Source of the DNA: Planctomycetota bacterium
Lineage (GTDB): Bacteria > Planctomycetota > Brocadiia > SM23-32
Assembly (NCBI GenBank): GCA_018334735.1
Contig: JAGXLK010000206.1
Span: forward strand, 1-5,637
Length of the DNA stretch: 5,637 nt
Direction of reading: 5' to 3'
The position numbers were made by a program, and so were the translations under genes. Under the pieces are notes generated by a model. That model saw only the letters and a program-made list of their open reading frames with translations. It made no database searches and was not told where the DNA came from. Shown here one piece after another: positions 1-5,440 of the stretch (its first letter is position 1; every line of letters begins with the position of its first letter).

Positions 1-1422
1 TTCCGAAAAAACCTTCGCTTCATTCTTCTTGGAAAATTCCTGCGATCGGGCGAGCAGTTCTTCGCCCTTTTCATCGACCAATGCCGCCCGGACGCTGTAT
101 TTCCCCGGTTTCAATTTCGGAAGTTCGATCAGTTCCTGAAACTTCCAGTAGACCGTCTTCTCGACTTTACCTTTCCGCAACACCTCATCCCCGCTCCGCA
201 CAATCCATTTCATAGCCGCAATGCTATCGCGGTCTTTGACCTGAGCATCGAGGGTATCGCCGGCGAGCCAGAGTTTACACTCGACAGGATTGAAACGGGC
301 GCTGAGTGGAAAATCCGGTGGTTTGCGGTTATAGCTGAGGAAACTCTTCTTTTCGTCCTCCTGGAAAAACGTGTGATACTCATATACGGGCGTTGCTTCG
401 CCATCGTCGATGGATGAAATTTTCAAATCCAGGAACGCTTTCGGTTGGGGAACCGTTTTTGCCACTTCAAAGCGGGCATCCTGGCCGGCTTTCAGATTAA
501 AATCCTCCTCCACTTTCCAGAGGATCTCATCTCCCGGCTCGTTTCGCCCTTTGACCGAACGGATTTTCAAAATCGCTTTGATATTGGCCGCCTTCTGACC
601 GGAGTTGGAAATTCTTGCTTCGAGATTAACTTTGCGGTCGAGCAAACCATCGAGTTTCTCGATCTGCACGAACGGTTCTCCATCGGTCAGTGTCCCCCGG
701 GGGAACCCGCGGCTAACCAGAAAACCGGTAGCCGTCGGCATCGAGACCTGTCGCCAGGGAAATTTGTAATCGCGGGCCATCAGGAGTCCGACGATATCGC
801 CGGGTTTGTGTTTTCGAGGCATCTGGAGGTCGTCCAGGTCCATAGCGATTTCCATATCCCACCAGCGGTTTCCTTCATCGTCTTCCCAGCGCGTGTTGGC
901 GATATCGAAACGGGGGTACCAGTTGAACATGGATTGTCCGATGCTGGGATATATTTTCTGATATTCCCCGGCCTGGACGGCATTGAGGATAAATTTGAAG
1001 AAGAACGGAGCCTCACCAGGAGTCTTGTTCCGTTCTTTGAGGTCGATTCCAAACTCGTAGGAATCATCGAAGACGACGCCCTGTGTGAAACGCTGGCGTT
1101 TCTGTTTGACGAGCCGTTCGCCGGGCCGGATGCTGCTGCGGGTGCCCATGTAGAGGTGATTTGAATCCCACGTCCACCAGAACCGGGTCTCACGTCCGAA
1201 ATATTTGATTGAATGGGCCGAGGTAACGCCCTGAAGTTGCACTGCCCGGTCCCACTCATTGCTGTGAATACGCCCATCGATCGTTGGCGGTTCTTGCACG
1301 CGAGGGATATTGAATTCCGGAACCAGCTCGATCGGAAAATGTTGTTCTCGAGCCCGAAGTGGCCCGCCCAAAACCAATCCGACCAACATCACAAACAACG
1401 CCACAACTTTTTTCATTGGCAT
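1..1422 (-). CDS. Secreted CBM9-like sugar-binding protein, 3' end beyond window
   Basis: The frame is open from ATG at 1422 to the left edge: 474 codons with no stop, so the C-terminus is missing. The start is set by GGAGGT at 1432-1437, nine bases upstream; a second ATG at 1416 is too far from it. Residues 1-24 form a Sec signal peptide (MPMKK, a hydrophobic core VVALFVMLVGLVLGG, probable cut after PLRA), so the protein should leave the cytoplasm. Residues 38-257 resemble the CBM9-like domains of extracytoplasmic sugar-binding proteins: the opening PPTIDGRIHSNEWDRA, then FWWTWDSNHLYMGTRS, a DDSYEFGID strand and RWWDMEIAMDLDDL near 187-199. Residues 260-355 and 372-463 look like two beta-sandwich or Ig-like modules (EARISNSGQKAANIKAILKI; LKPGKYSVRAALVDEKGEEL). 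Polysaccharide or glycan binding is inferred from the family; the ligand is unknown. A catalytic domain could follow in the unseen part. Confidence 0.85.
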   Translation of the reverse strand, partial: MPMKKVVALFVMLVGLVLGGPLRAREQHFPIELVPEFNIPRVQEPPTIDGRIHSNEWDRAVQLQGVTSAHSIKYFGRETRFWWTWDSNHLYMGTRSSIRPGERLVKQKRQRFTQGVVFDDSYEFGIDLKERNKTPGEAPFFFKFILNAVQAGEYQKIYPSIGQSMFNWYPRFDIANTRWEDDEGNRWWDMEIAMDLDDLQMPRKHKPGDIVGLLMARDYKFPWRQVSMPTATGFLVSRGFPRGTLTDGEPFVQIEKLDGLLDRKVNLEARISNSGQKAANIKAILKIRSVKGRNEPGDEILWKVEEDFNLKAGQDARFEVAKTVPQPKAFLDLKISSIDDGEATPVYEYHTFFQEDEKKSFLSYNRKPPDFPLSARFNPVECKLWLAGDTLDAQVKDRDSIAAMKWIVRSGDEVLRKGKVEKTVYWKFQELIELPKLKPGKYSVRAALVDEKGEELLARSQEFSKKNEAKVFSE

Positions 1423-1431
1423 TATCGGAAA

Positions 1432-1437
1432 ACCTCC
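1432..1437 (-). promoter_or_regulatory. Shine-Dalgarno that decides the CBM9-like gene start
   Basis: GGAGGT on the minus strand lies nine bases before ATG 1422 and fifteen before ATG 1416. It therefore favours the upstream Met and an N-terminus of MPMKK. Confidence 0.75.
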
Positions 1438-1504
1438 AGAATGGGTTGGTTGCTCTGGAAATCAGTGGAAGAGACAGGGCTGTTCCGCCCGAATCCCCGG
1501 GATG

Positions 1505-1533
1505 ATCATAGATTTAATGGCCTGTAGTGTCAA
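1505..1533 (-). promoter_or_regulatory. Sigma70-type promoter of the CBM9-like gene
   Basis: On the minus strand a perfect -35 TTGACA (1528-1533) is followed after exactly 17 bases by TATGAT (1505-1510), a 5/6 match to the -10 consensus. Transcription would start near 1498 and give a leader of about 75 bases before ATG 1422. This suggests the gene is transcribed independently of the PHP gene upstream. The leader has only weak GC-rich pairings (for example GGGC/GCCC around 1485-1500), and no riboswitch is recognised. Confidence 0.7.
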
Positions 1534-1548
1534 GATTGTAATAAACAG

Positions 1549-1561
1549 CGCGTAACCCGCG
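1549..1561 (-). terminator. Weak terminator candidate after the PHP gene
   Basis: On the minus strand, about 40 bases after the PHP stop, CGCG-GGTTA-CGCG could form a short stem followed by the fairly T-rich CTGTTTATTAC. The stem has only four pairs and the T tract is broken, so this is suggestive only. Its place between the PHP stop and the next promoter fits a terminator. Confidence 0.25.
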
Positions 1562-1599
1562 GAAAGAAAGTGAATCAGAGTACAGCTGTTCCAGCATTC

Positions 1600-3981
1600 T
1601 CAGACGTGCACCGCGACAAAAATGGGTGATGCGTGGGCGAGAAGAACCTGCTGCCGGGACGGACAATCCGCCTCGGCGGTCACTGAATACCAGTGCGGCC
1701 CGGGAGACGGGTTTTCATCTATAAGTTCCAGTTCCGCCTCATTCGCATTGATTTCGGTCCATTCGCCGGGTTCGCCGTCTTTGAAGAGGCAGACGCGACG
1801 TATGGTTCTGGCCGATGAGAGCCAGGCGTGGATTGAGACCGGTGGAGCACTCGTAACCGATTTGCCGGGACCAGCGTCGCCGCAGGTTGTCCAGATGGCA
1901 AGTTTGCCGTTTGAAGTTGCGATGGTGCGTCCGGACCACATGGCATCCCACACGGCTTCTGAAGTGATCTCATTTACCCAGAAACCCGTCAGACAGACGT
2001 GATTGTAGCCGTATCCTCCACAGTGGTCGGTTCCCCCTACCAAACCGACTCTTTTGCCCGAGTTAAGAAATTTACAGACCGTTTCGTCTGATTTCTCGCC
2101 GTTTCCGGCCATTAATTCGCCCATCATACTGTTGCCACGCGTCTGCATGGCTTCCATGAGAGGTTCGAGTTCGGGATCGTAAGTTTGAACACCAAAATCT
2201 TCCTCAGAACCGCCAGGAGAATCAAAATGTCGCACTGCCATGATTGATCCCGGAGGCATCAATTTCTTGATTCGACGGTAATGGTCGGCCCTTTCACGTC
2301 CCACCTGGAGGATCGGGCGGAACTGTTCGAACATCCCACGTTCAACAGCAAAGAAAATTGTGTCATGACCGCTGATCAGCCCTTCCGCCCCGAAAATCGG
2401 CACACAATCCGGGGCCGCTTCCGCCTGCAGCACATCACAGGTATGAACAAGTTCCGCATCGTTCATAAGGTGAGTATGCTCGGTCAGACAGAGCACCTTT
2501 GACCCGAGAGAGTCGCGCTGGAACCGCAGATTTTCTTCCGGGGTCCCGTCCATCGGCGAGATGCACTTGGAATAGGTTGTATGCACATGCAGATCGCCCC
2601 AGATGAGATGTTTGGGGGCCGATGAGGCATCAATTGCTGGCGGGTCCACGGCCAGATCATGAATCGAAGGGGAAATACCGTACCGCCCGGCCATTCCCGG
2701 CAGAACTGTTACGTCAGACAGAGGCTGACCGTTCGCCCATCGCTGAATTTCTACCCGCATATTGTAGGGACGCCCGGGGTGATGAGTAACCACTTTCTCA
2801 TCATTGTCCTCAAAAACCACGCAGGGAAGTTGATCGCAGCATGGAGCGAATACCACCCCTCCGTTTTCTTCAAGCATAAAGTCGTAGGCGCAGTCGGGAT
2901 GGCCGTAGGACCGCGTAACGCGGGTGGGATCAGACCATCCATATTCACCATGCTGGATAATCTGCACGTCCCATCCGAAGGACTTTATGCCGCGCTGTCG
3001 AAACTGGCGGAATGCCACAACCGGTTCGCCCTCCAGAATCTTAATGCGCGGTTTGATCGGAGTGGCATTTTTATGACGCCCTTCCTTGAATCCGCGTCGG
3101 GGGACGGGCAATCGACCATCTGCGGTATTTGGGGCCGGCACTGGCACACCGTCACCTATTTCCATCTGCCATAAGTAGAGGTCACGATGTCGCCCCAATT
3201 GCTCCTCATAACCCCACATGGGAGCGGCTTCATGGACGATGTAAAGCATCTGCGTCGGGTCCTTAACGGCTATAGATGCCGCCAGATTAAGGTCCTGGCA
3301 TTGCGGCAAAGTCACCTCCTGAAGTTCATCTCCGCTGCGTAGAATCAGAAGACTCAGATCACACCCGTTGCGGCGAGGCATTTCATAACAAAGGATCATG
3401 GAACGGTTCAATTTCGCAATAATCGGCTTGCGGCCCGCTTTCTCCGCCAGCAATCCTCCATCTGAATCGATGAGCCGAACGATCGGTCCGGTTTCGGTCA
3501 TAATCTGGCAGGCAAAAACAATCTCTTCATCAATAACCGCCACGTCCGGATAACGACATAAAAACGGAGTCTCCAAAACAAGATCGGCGCGGCCGTCAGA
3601 GAACGCCCACAGTCCGAAGCCATTATCCGTTCGCCCCGTCCAGGCAATCACCGGTTGAGGGACAAATTGATCCGGAGTAGCCGGATCGCTCAAAATAGTC
3701 CCAGTGCCGACCACTTCTGGTTCCTCATCCGCTGTGTCTTCCTTCACCAAAACGATTTCCTGTTCAGCTGTGCTCGGCAACGCCCGGCACCAGTTTTCCA
3801 ACGATTTGCCCTCGCGAAGAGAATCGGGGCGGTCTCCCCACACGGCGGCCAGCGGTTCGCGGAAAGACAAATCGCGATCGGAACGTCGCAGGACAGCAGC
3901 GAACCAACCCGAATCACATTTTCCCGCCTGGCAGGCCGCCCCGTCATTGATCGTAACAACTTTTTCGGCGCTACGAGTCAT
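1600..3981 (-). CDS. Propeller-like plus PHP-domain metallohydrolase (DUF3604/CehA-like)
   Basis: Protein of 793 residues. The start at 3981 is chosen because GGTGGAG lies five bases upstream; the frame stays open to ATG 4110, which has no ribosome site. From that start there is no signal peptide, so it is probably cytoplasmic. Residues about 138-390 carry around five beta-rich repeats (PDVAVIDEEIVFACQ; KPRIKILEGEPVVAFRQF; FGWDVQIIQHGEYGWSDP), like a sialidase- or WD40-type propeller. A PHP domain follows at about 458-690. Its likely metal ligands are H465 and H467 (GDLHVHTTYS), E501-H502 (LTEHTH), E533 (FGAEG), H539 or H585, and D652-H653 (GGTDHCGG). The segment TSEAVWDAMWSGRTIATSN and the ending HASPIFVAV resemble DUF3604/CehA-McbA-type proteins. 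A metal-dependent phosphoesterase or hydrolase is the family-level inference; the substrate is unknown. All the expected motifs are present, so the enzyme should be active. A CBM9-like gene lies downstream on the same strand, with its own promoter. Confidence 0.85.
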   Translation of the reverse strand: MTRSAEKVVTINDGAACQAGKCDSGWFAAVLRRSDRDLSFREPLAAVWGDRPDSLREGKSLENWCRALPSTAEQEIVLVKEDTADEEPEVVGTGTILSDPATPDQFVPQPVIAWTGRTDNGFGLWAFSDGRADLVLETPFLCRYPDVAVIDEEIVFACQIMTETGPIVRLIDSDGGLLAEKAGRKPIIAKLNRSMILCYEMPRRNGCDLSLLILRSGDELQEVTLPQCQDLNLAASIAVKDPTQMLYIVHEAAPMWGYEEQLGRHRDLYLWQMEIGDGVPVPAPNTADGRLPVPRRGFKEGRHKNATPIKPRIKILEGEPVVAFRQFRQRGIKSFGWDVQIIQHGEYGWSDPTRVTRSYGHPDCAYDFMLEENGGVVFAPCCDQLPCVVFEDNDEKVVTHHPGRPYNMRVEIQRWANGQPLSDVTVLPGMAGRYGISPSIHDLAVDPPAIDASSAPKHLIWGDLHVHTTYSKCISPMDGTPEENLRFQRDSLGSKVLCLTEHTHLMNDAELVHTCDVLQAEAAPDCVPIFGAEGLISGHDTIFFAVERGMFEQFRPILQVGRERADHYRRIKKLMPPGSIMAVRHFDSPGGSEEDFGVQTYDPELEPLMEAMQTRGNSMMGELMAGNGEKSDETVCKFLNSGKRVGLVGGTDHCGGYGYNHVCLTGFWVNEITSEAVWDAMWSGRTIATSNGKLAIWTTCGDAGPGKSVTSAPPVSIHAWLSSARTIRRVCLFKDGEPGEWTEINANEAELELIDENPSPGPHWYSVTAEADCPSRQQVLLAHASPIFVAVHV

Positions 3982-3986
3982 TTTTT

Positions 3987-3993
3987 CTCCACC
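3987..3993 (-). promoter_or_regulatory. Shine-Dalgarno that decides the PHP gene start
   Basis: GGTGGAG on the minus strand lies five A residues before ATG 3981. No comparable site precedes the in-frame ATG at 4110, so the shorter protein is preferred. Confidence 0.7.
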
Positions 3994-4108
3994 ATATTTT
4001 TGACTTCCAGGCGAAGAGTTTTCCCTCCTGGGAGTCCATGTTTTTGTCACTATCAGCAGTAAAAACGGAAAATGAACAATGTATAATTGAAATATCTTTT
4101 CGAAGCGC

Positions 4109-4137
4109 ATTTAACCAACATCTACCCCCTTCGTCAA
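4109..4137 (-). promoter_or_regulatory. Promoter candidate of the PHP gene
   Basis: On the minus strand TTGACG (4132-4137, 5/6) is separated by 17 bases from TTAAAT (4109-4114, 4/6). Transcription would begin near 4102, downstream of ATG 4110. That would exclude the longer reading frame and leave a leader of about 120 bases before ATG 3981. The -10 is imperfect. Confidence 0.4.
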
Positions 4138-4151
4138 CACTTTGGCGCGAA

Positions 4152-4197
4152 AAGATAAGGCCTTCTTAATCCTCTACAACGAAATTGTTCTTATCTT
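4152..4197. repeat. Inverted repeat AAGATAAG/CTTATCTT
   Basis: Perfect 8-bp arms at 4152-4159 and 4190-4197 are separated by 30 bases. They lie just upstream of the PHP promoter candidate, where a regulator could bind. The spacer also holds the palindrome AAGGCCTT (4157-4164) and a small ACAA/TTGT hairpin (4176-4179/4185-4188). AT-rich arms of this length can arise by chance. Confidence 0.4.
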
Positions 4198-4210
4198 ATT
4201 AACCCGAAGA

Positions 4211-4270
4211 ATGAACGAACACGCAGCTCGAGGGGCACTCGACGAAGCGGTTCATGTAAGGTTGTTCGTT
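4211..4270. repeat. Nested and competing inverted repeats between divergent genes
   Basis: Three perfect inverted repeats overlap here. ATGAAC (4211-4216) pairs with GTTCAT (4250-4255), and can be extended inward by CGC/GCG (4222-4224/4247-4249) past a five-base bulge. TCGAG-GGGCA-CTCGA forms the inner hairpin (4228-4242). AACGAACA (4214-4221) pairs instead with TGTTCGTT (4263-4270). The first and third share bases 4214-4216, so they cannot form together. The last arm abuts a TTGACA hexamer, which fits an operator overlapping a -35 site. The role is not established. Confidence 0.5.
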
Positions 4271-4298
4271 TGACATATTCCGGGCAGATGAACAGACT
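4270..4298 (+). promoter_or_regulatory. Possible promoter of the small Cys-protein gene
   Basis: A perfect TTGACA lies at 4270-4275. At 17 bases spacing the -10 position reads CAGACT (4293-4298), which matches the consensus at only three positions. TATTTA at 4298-4303 is too far away for a standard spacer. The promoter may need an activator or use another sigma factor. It would give a leader of about 155 bases before ATG 4460. Confidence 0.25.
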
Positions 4299-4324
4299 AT
4301 TTATGGAATACAGGGCTCAGATCC

Positions 4325-4375
4325 TTCGCCGGTCGCACTGCATGTGCTCCCTCCCTGGCGGGAGTTCCCGGCGGA
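4325..4375 (+). other. Foldable leader element, three-way-junction-like
   Basis: TTCGCCGG (4325-4332) can pair with CCGGCGGA (4368-4375) over eight positions with one G-U. Inside this are a perfect hairpin GCAC-TGCAT-GTGC (4335-4347) and a second, TCCC (4348-4351) with GGGA (4360-4363). An outer stem enclosing two hairpins suggests a structured 5' leader or a small RNA. It matches no riboswitch class I know. The CGGGA-GT-TCCCG palindrome at 4359-4370 is a competing fold. Confidence 0.35.
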
Positions 4376-4403
4376 CGCAATGAATTGAAATCCCGCTAAA
4401 AAT

Positions 4404-4425
4404 AGAGCGCTGCAGAGCGCTGCAG
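4404..4425 (+). repeat. Tandem 10-bp duplication AGAGCGCTGC upstream of the small gene
   Basis: Two exact copies of AGAGCGCTGC occupy 4404-4413 and 4414-4423, followed by AG of a third. Each copy contains the palindrome AGCGCT, so the pair can also fold as AGCGCT-GCAG-AGCGCT (4406-4421). It ends about 24 bases before the ribosome site of the downstream gene. Confidence 0.75.
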
Positions 4426-4459
4426 GAGATATCTGGGGAATGAGGAATGGAGAAGCAAA

Positions 4460-4714
4460 ATGATTCACATTGAAGTAGGGCTCGATCCGTCCGGGACGAC
4501 CCATTTTGAGCGGGAAGCGATGCAGGAGGTCCTCAAGCTGTGTGAGGAAAAGGCAAAAAAGGCGCTGTTGGGGTTTGAGTGCCCGATCCATGGCCGAGTA
4601 AATGGGTCCGTCAAGCTGTTGATCAAAGGGCAACAGGTTGCGGTGGATGAAGCGGATGTTTGCTGCGAAAAGGCGCAGCAAAGATTGGAGAAACTGCTGG
4701 TAGGGATTCTTTAA
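4460..4714 (+). CDS. Small cysteine-containing protein of unknown function
   Basis: Protein of 84 residues; GGAG at 4449-4452 lies seven bases before the ATG and supports this start. I do not assign a named family with confidence. There is no signal peptide or membrane segment, so it should be a soluble cytoplasmic protein. The pattern is a short strand (MIHIEVGLDP), a charged helix (about 15-37), the motif C41-P-I-H44-G, two strands (NGSVKLLIKGQQVAVDEADV), then C68-C69 leading into a C-terminal helix (EKAQQRLEKLLVGIL). CPxHG followed by a CC pair before the last helix resembles small uncharacterised bacterial proteins ending in 'CCEE' helices. C41, H44, C68 and C69 could bind a metal, which is inference. 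It is divergent from the PHP gene, convergent with the DUF2752 gene, and preceded by repeats and a foldable leader. Codon use is unremarkable, and the antisense frame across it lacks gene features. Confidence 0.75.
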   Translation: MIHIEVGLDPSGTTHFEREAMQEVLKLCEEKAKKALLGFECPIHGRVNGSVKLLIKGQQVAVDEADVCCEKAQQRLEKLLVGIL

Positions 4715-4750
4715 TTAATATTTTCTTGTGCCGCATTACCACACGGTATT

Positions 4751-5242
4751 TCATTTCGCTGTGACAAGATAGAGCCCCCAATTGGCCAAAAAACCTGCAG
4801 CAAAAATCAAGACGATTGTCAGACTCGCCCGCCGTTCCAAACCGGCCCACCGAAGGCGCAAATCTCGGCCAATCAGACAAATCGCCCGGTAGGGAACCTG
4901 AAAGGCGATAAGCAGAAATACCAACGTCCCCAGGTGGTGAAAGTTCCATGCCTGTTCCCAGGAGCCATGAGCGGTCGCCACAAAAGATCTGGTCAACCCG
5001 CAGGTTGCACATTTCAGACCGGTCAACTTCTTGAACATGCAGGCTTCTGGCAATGCCCGCCCTCCCAGAAATACTGTCTGCCCACTGACTGTTAAAATGC
5101 GGGCCGCAATGATCGCCAGTGTGGATATCACCAGGAACAACCAATCCAGCTCGTGCCAGATAGAGTCCCGCTCGACTCCTGTTTTCTCCTGGACGTTCTT
5201 ACTTTGATTCTGGTCCGGCCTGCTGTTCTCTTGATCCGACAT
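4751..5242 (-). CDS. DUF2752 family membrane protein
   Basis: Protein of 163 residues with the signature of DUF2752, a family of small bacterial inner-membrane proteins of unknown biochemical role. A polar tail (1-30) is followed by a first membrane helix at about 34-52 (WLFLVISTLAIIAARILTV). The conserved segment is C68-M-F-K-K-L-T-G-L-K-C78-A-T-C81-G-L-T-R85-S-F, then an HG...W...FHHLG stretch. Further helices lie at about 104-123 and 141-160. The length is slightly above the usual 110-150 residues because of the polar tail. The start at 5242 is preferred although its ribosome site is weak (GGCGG, four bases before ATG). The frame stays open to 5605, but that would cross the divergent URO-D gene, and the promoter at 5324-5352 lies downstream of most of that extension. 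The gene converges on the small Cys gene with a 36-base gap and has no operon partner here. Confidence 0.88.
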   Translation of the reverse strand: MSDQENSRPDQNQSKNVQEKTGVERDSIWHELDWLFLVISTLAIIAARILTVSGQTVFLGGRALPEACMFKKLTGLKCATCGLTRSFVATAHGSWEQAWNFHHLGTLVFLLIAFQVPYRAICLIGRDLRLRWAGLERRASLTIVLIFAAGFLANWGLYLVTAK

Positions 5243-5323
5243 TGTCCGCCAAAATTCCAGAAGTTTTTTGGAAAACCGGATGGTCCCGGTCAATCGTACC
5301 AATGCGAAGAGTTTTCGAGAACC

Positions 5324-5352
5324 ATTATGACTTTTTTGCCTTTTTTTCTCAA
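5324..5352 (-). promoter_or_regulatory. Sigma70-type promoter of the DUF2752 gene
   Basis: On the minus strand TTGAGA (5347-5352, 5/6) and CATAAT (5324-5329, 5/6) are 17 bases apart. The spacer is rich in A tracts. A transcript starting near 5317 would have a leader of about 75 bases before ATG 5242. Confidence 0.6.
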
Positions 5353-5373
5353 CGCCAAAGTTTTTCCCGCTCC

Positions 5374-5402
5374 TTGATAGCGCATGGCCATGGAAGTACC
5401 AT
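5374..5402 (+). promoter_or_regulatory. Promoter candidate of the URO-D-like gene
   Basis: TTGATA (5374-5379, 5/6) is followed after 17 bases by TACCAT (5397-5402, 4/6). The transcript would start near 5409, about 32 bases before ATG 5441. The match is moderate. The region also has TGTTAT at 5402-5407, but its spacing is poor. Confidence 0.35.
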
Positions 5403-5403
5403 G
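5383..5403. repeat. Palindromic site within the URO-D promoter region
   Basis: CATGGCCATG (5383-5392) is a perfect 10-bp palindrome. A further CCATG at 5399-5403 repeats its right half 11 bases on, about one helical turn. It sits between the -35 and -10 candidates, where a repressor operator would act. The regulator is unknown. Confidence 0.4.
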
Positions 5404-5440
5404 TTATTTTTAGCTTTTCCCAAGCCATTAAGGTGAGAAT

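Larger units (their letters stand above)
3982..4459. other. Long divergent intergenic region
   Basis: These 478 bases separate the minus-strand PHP gene from the plus-strand small Cys gene. I find no credible coding frame. The in-frame extension of the PHP gene to 4110 is the only overlap and lacks a ribosome site. The region holds promoter candidates on both strands, several inverted repeats, a foldable segment and a tandem duplication, listed separately. No tRNA-like cloverleaf is visible. Confidence 0.7.

Noticed and set aside
693..704. Perfect 12-bp palindrome TCCCCCGGGGGA
   Set aside because: It falls inside the CBM9-like coding sequence at codons for F-P-R-G-T and is explained by codon choice.
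445..1164. Plus-strand 239-codon open frame
   Set aside because: It lies antisense to the CBM9-like gene, which has a signal peptide, ribosome site, promoter and domain matches. The plus-strand product shows no family features.
780..1277. Minus-strand 165-codon frame
   Set aside because: Another frame within the CBM9-like gene; low-complexity Ser/Pro/Arg composition and no ribosome site.
2659..3174. Plus-strand 171-codon open frame
   Set aside because: Antisense to the propeller-like half of the PHP gene; no recognisable domain.
3655..4062. Plus-strand frames of 135 and 99 codons
   Set aside because: Antisense to the PHP gene 5' end; Arg/Ser/Pro-rich shadow composition.
4211..4375. tRNA or known small RNA gene in the divergent region
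   Set aside because: Stems are present, but there is no acceptor/T-arm arrangement, no T-loop sequence and no CCA; no known RNA class fits.
4301..4681. Minus-strand 126-codon open frame over the small gene
   Set aside because: Antisense to the 84-residue Cys protein, which has a proper ribosome site. This frame has no family features and would extend into the structured non-coding region.
4737..4748. TACC-ACAC-GGTA hairpin between the convergent genes as a shared terminator
   Set aside because: Only four base pairs with two A/T pairs and no clean T run; too weak to call.
4623..5144. Minus-strand 173-codon open frame
   Set aside because: Out-of-frame shadow of the DUF2752 gene, whose CxxCGLTR motif and membrane helices fix the true frame.
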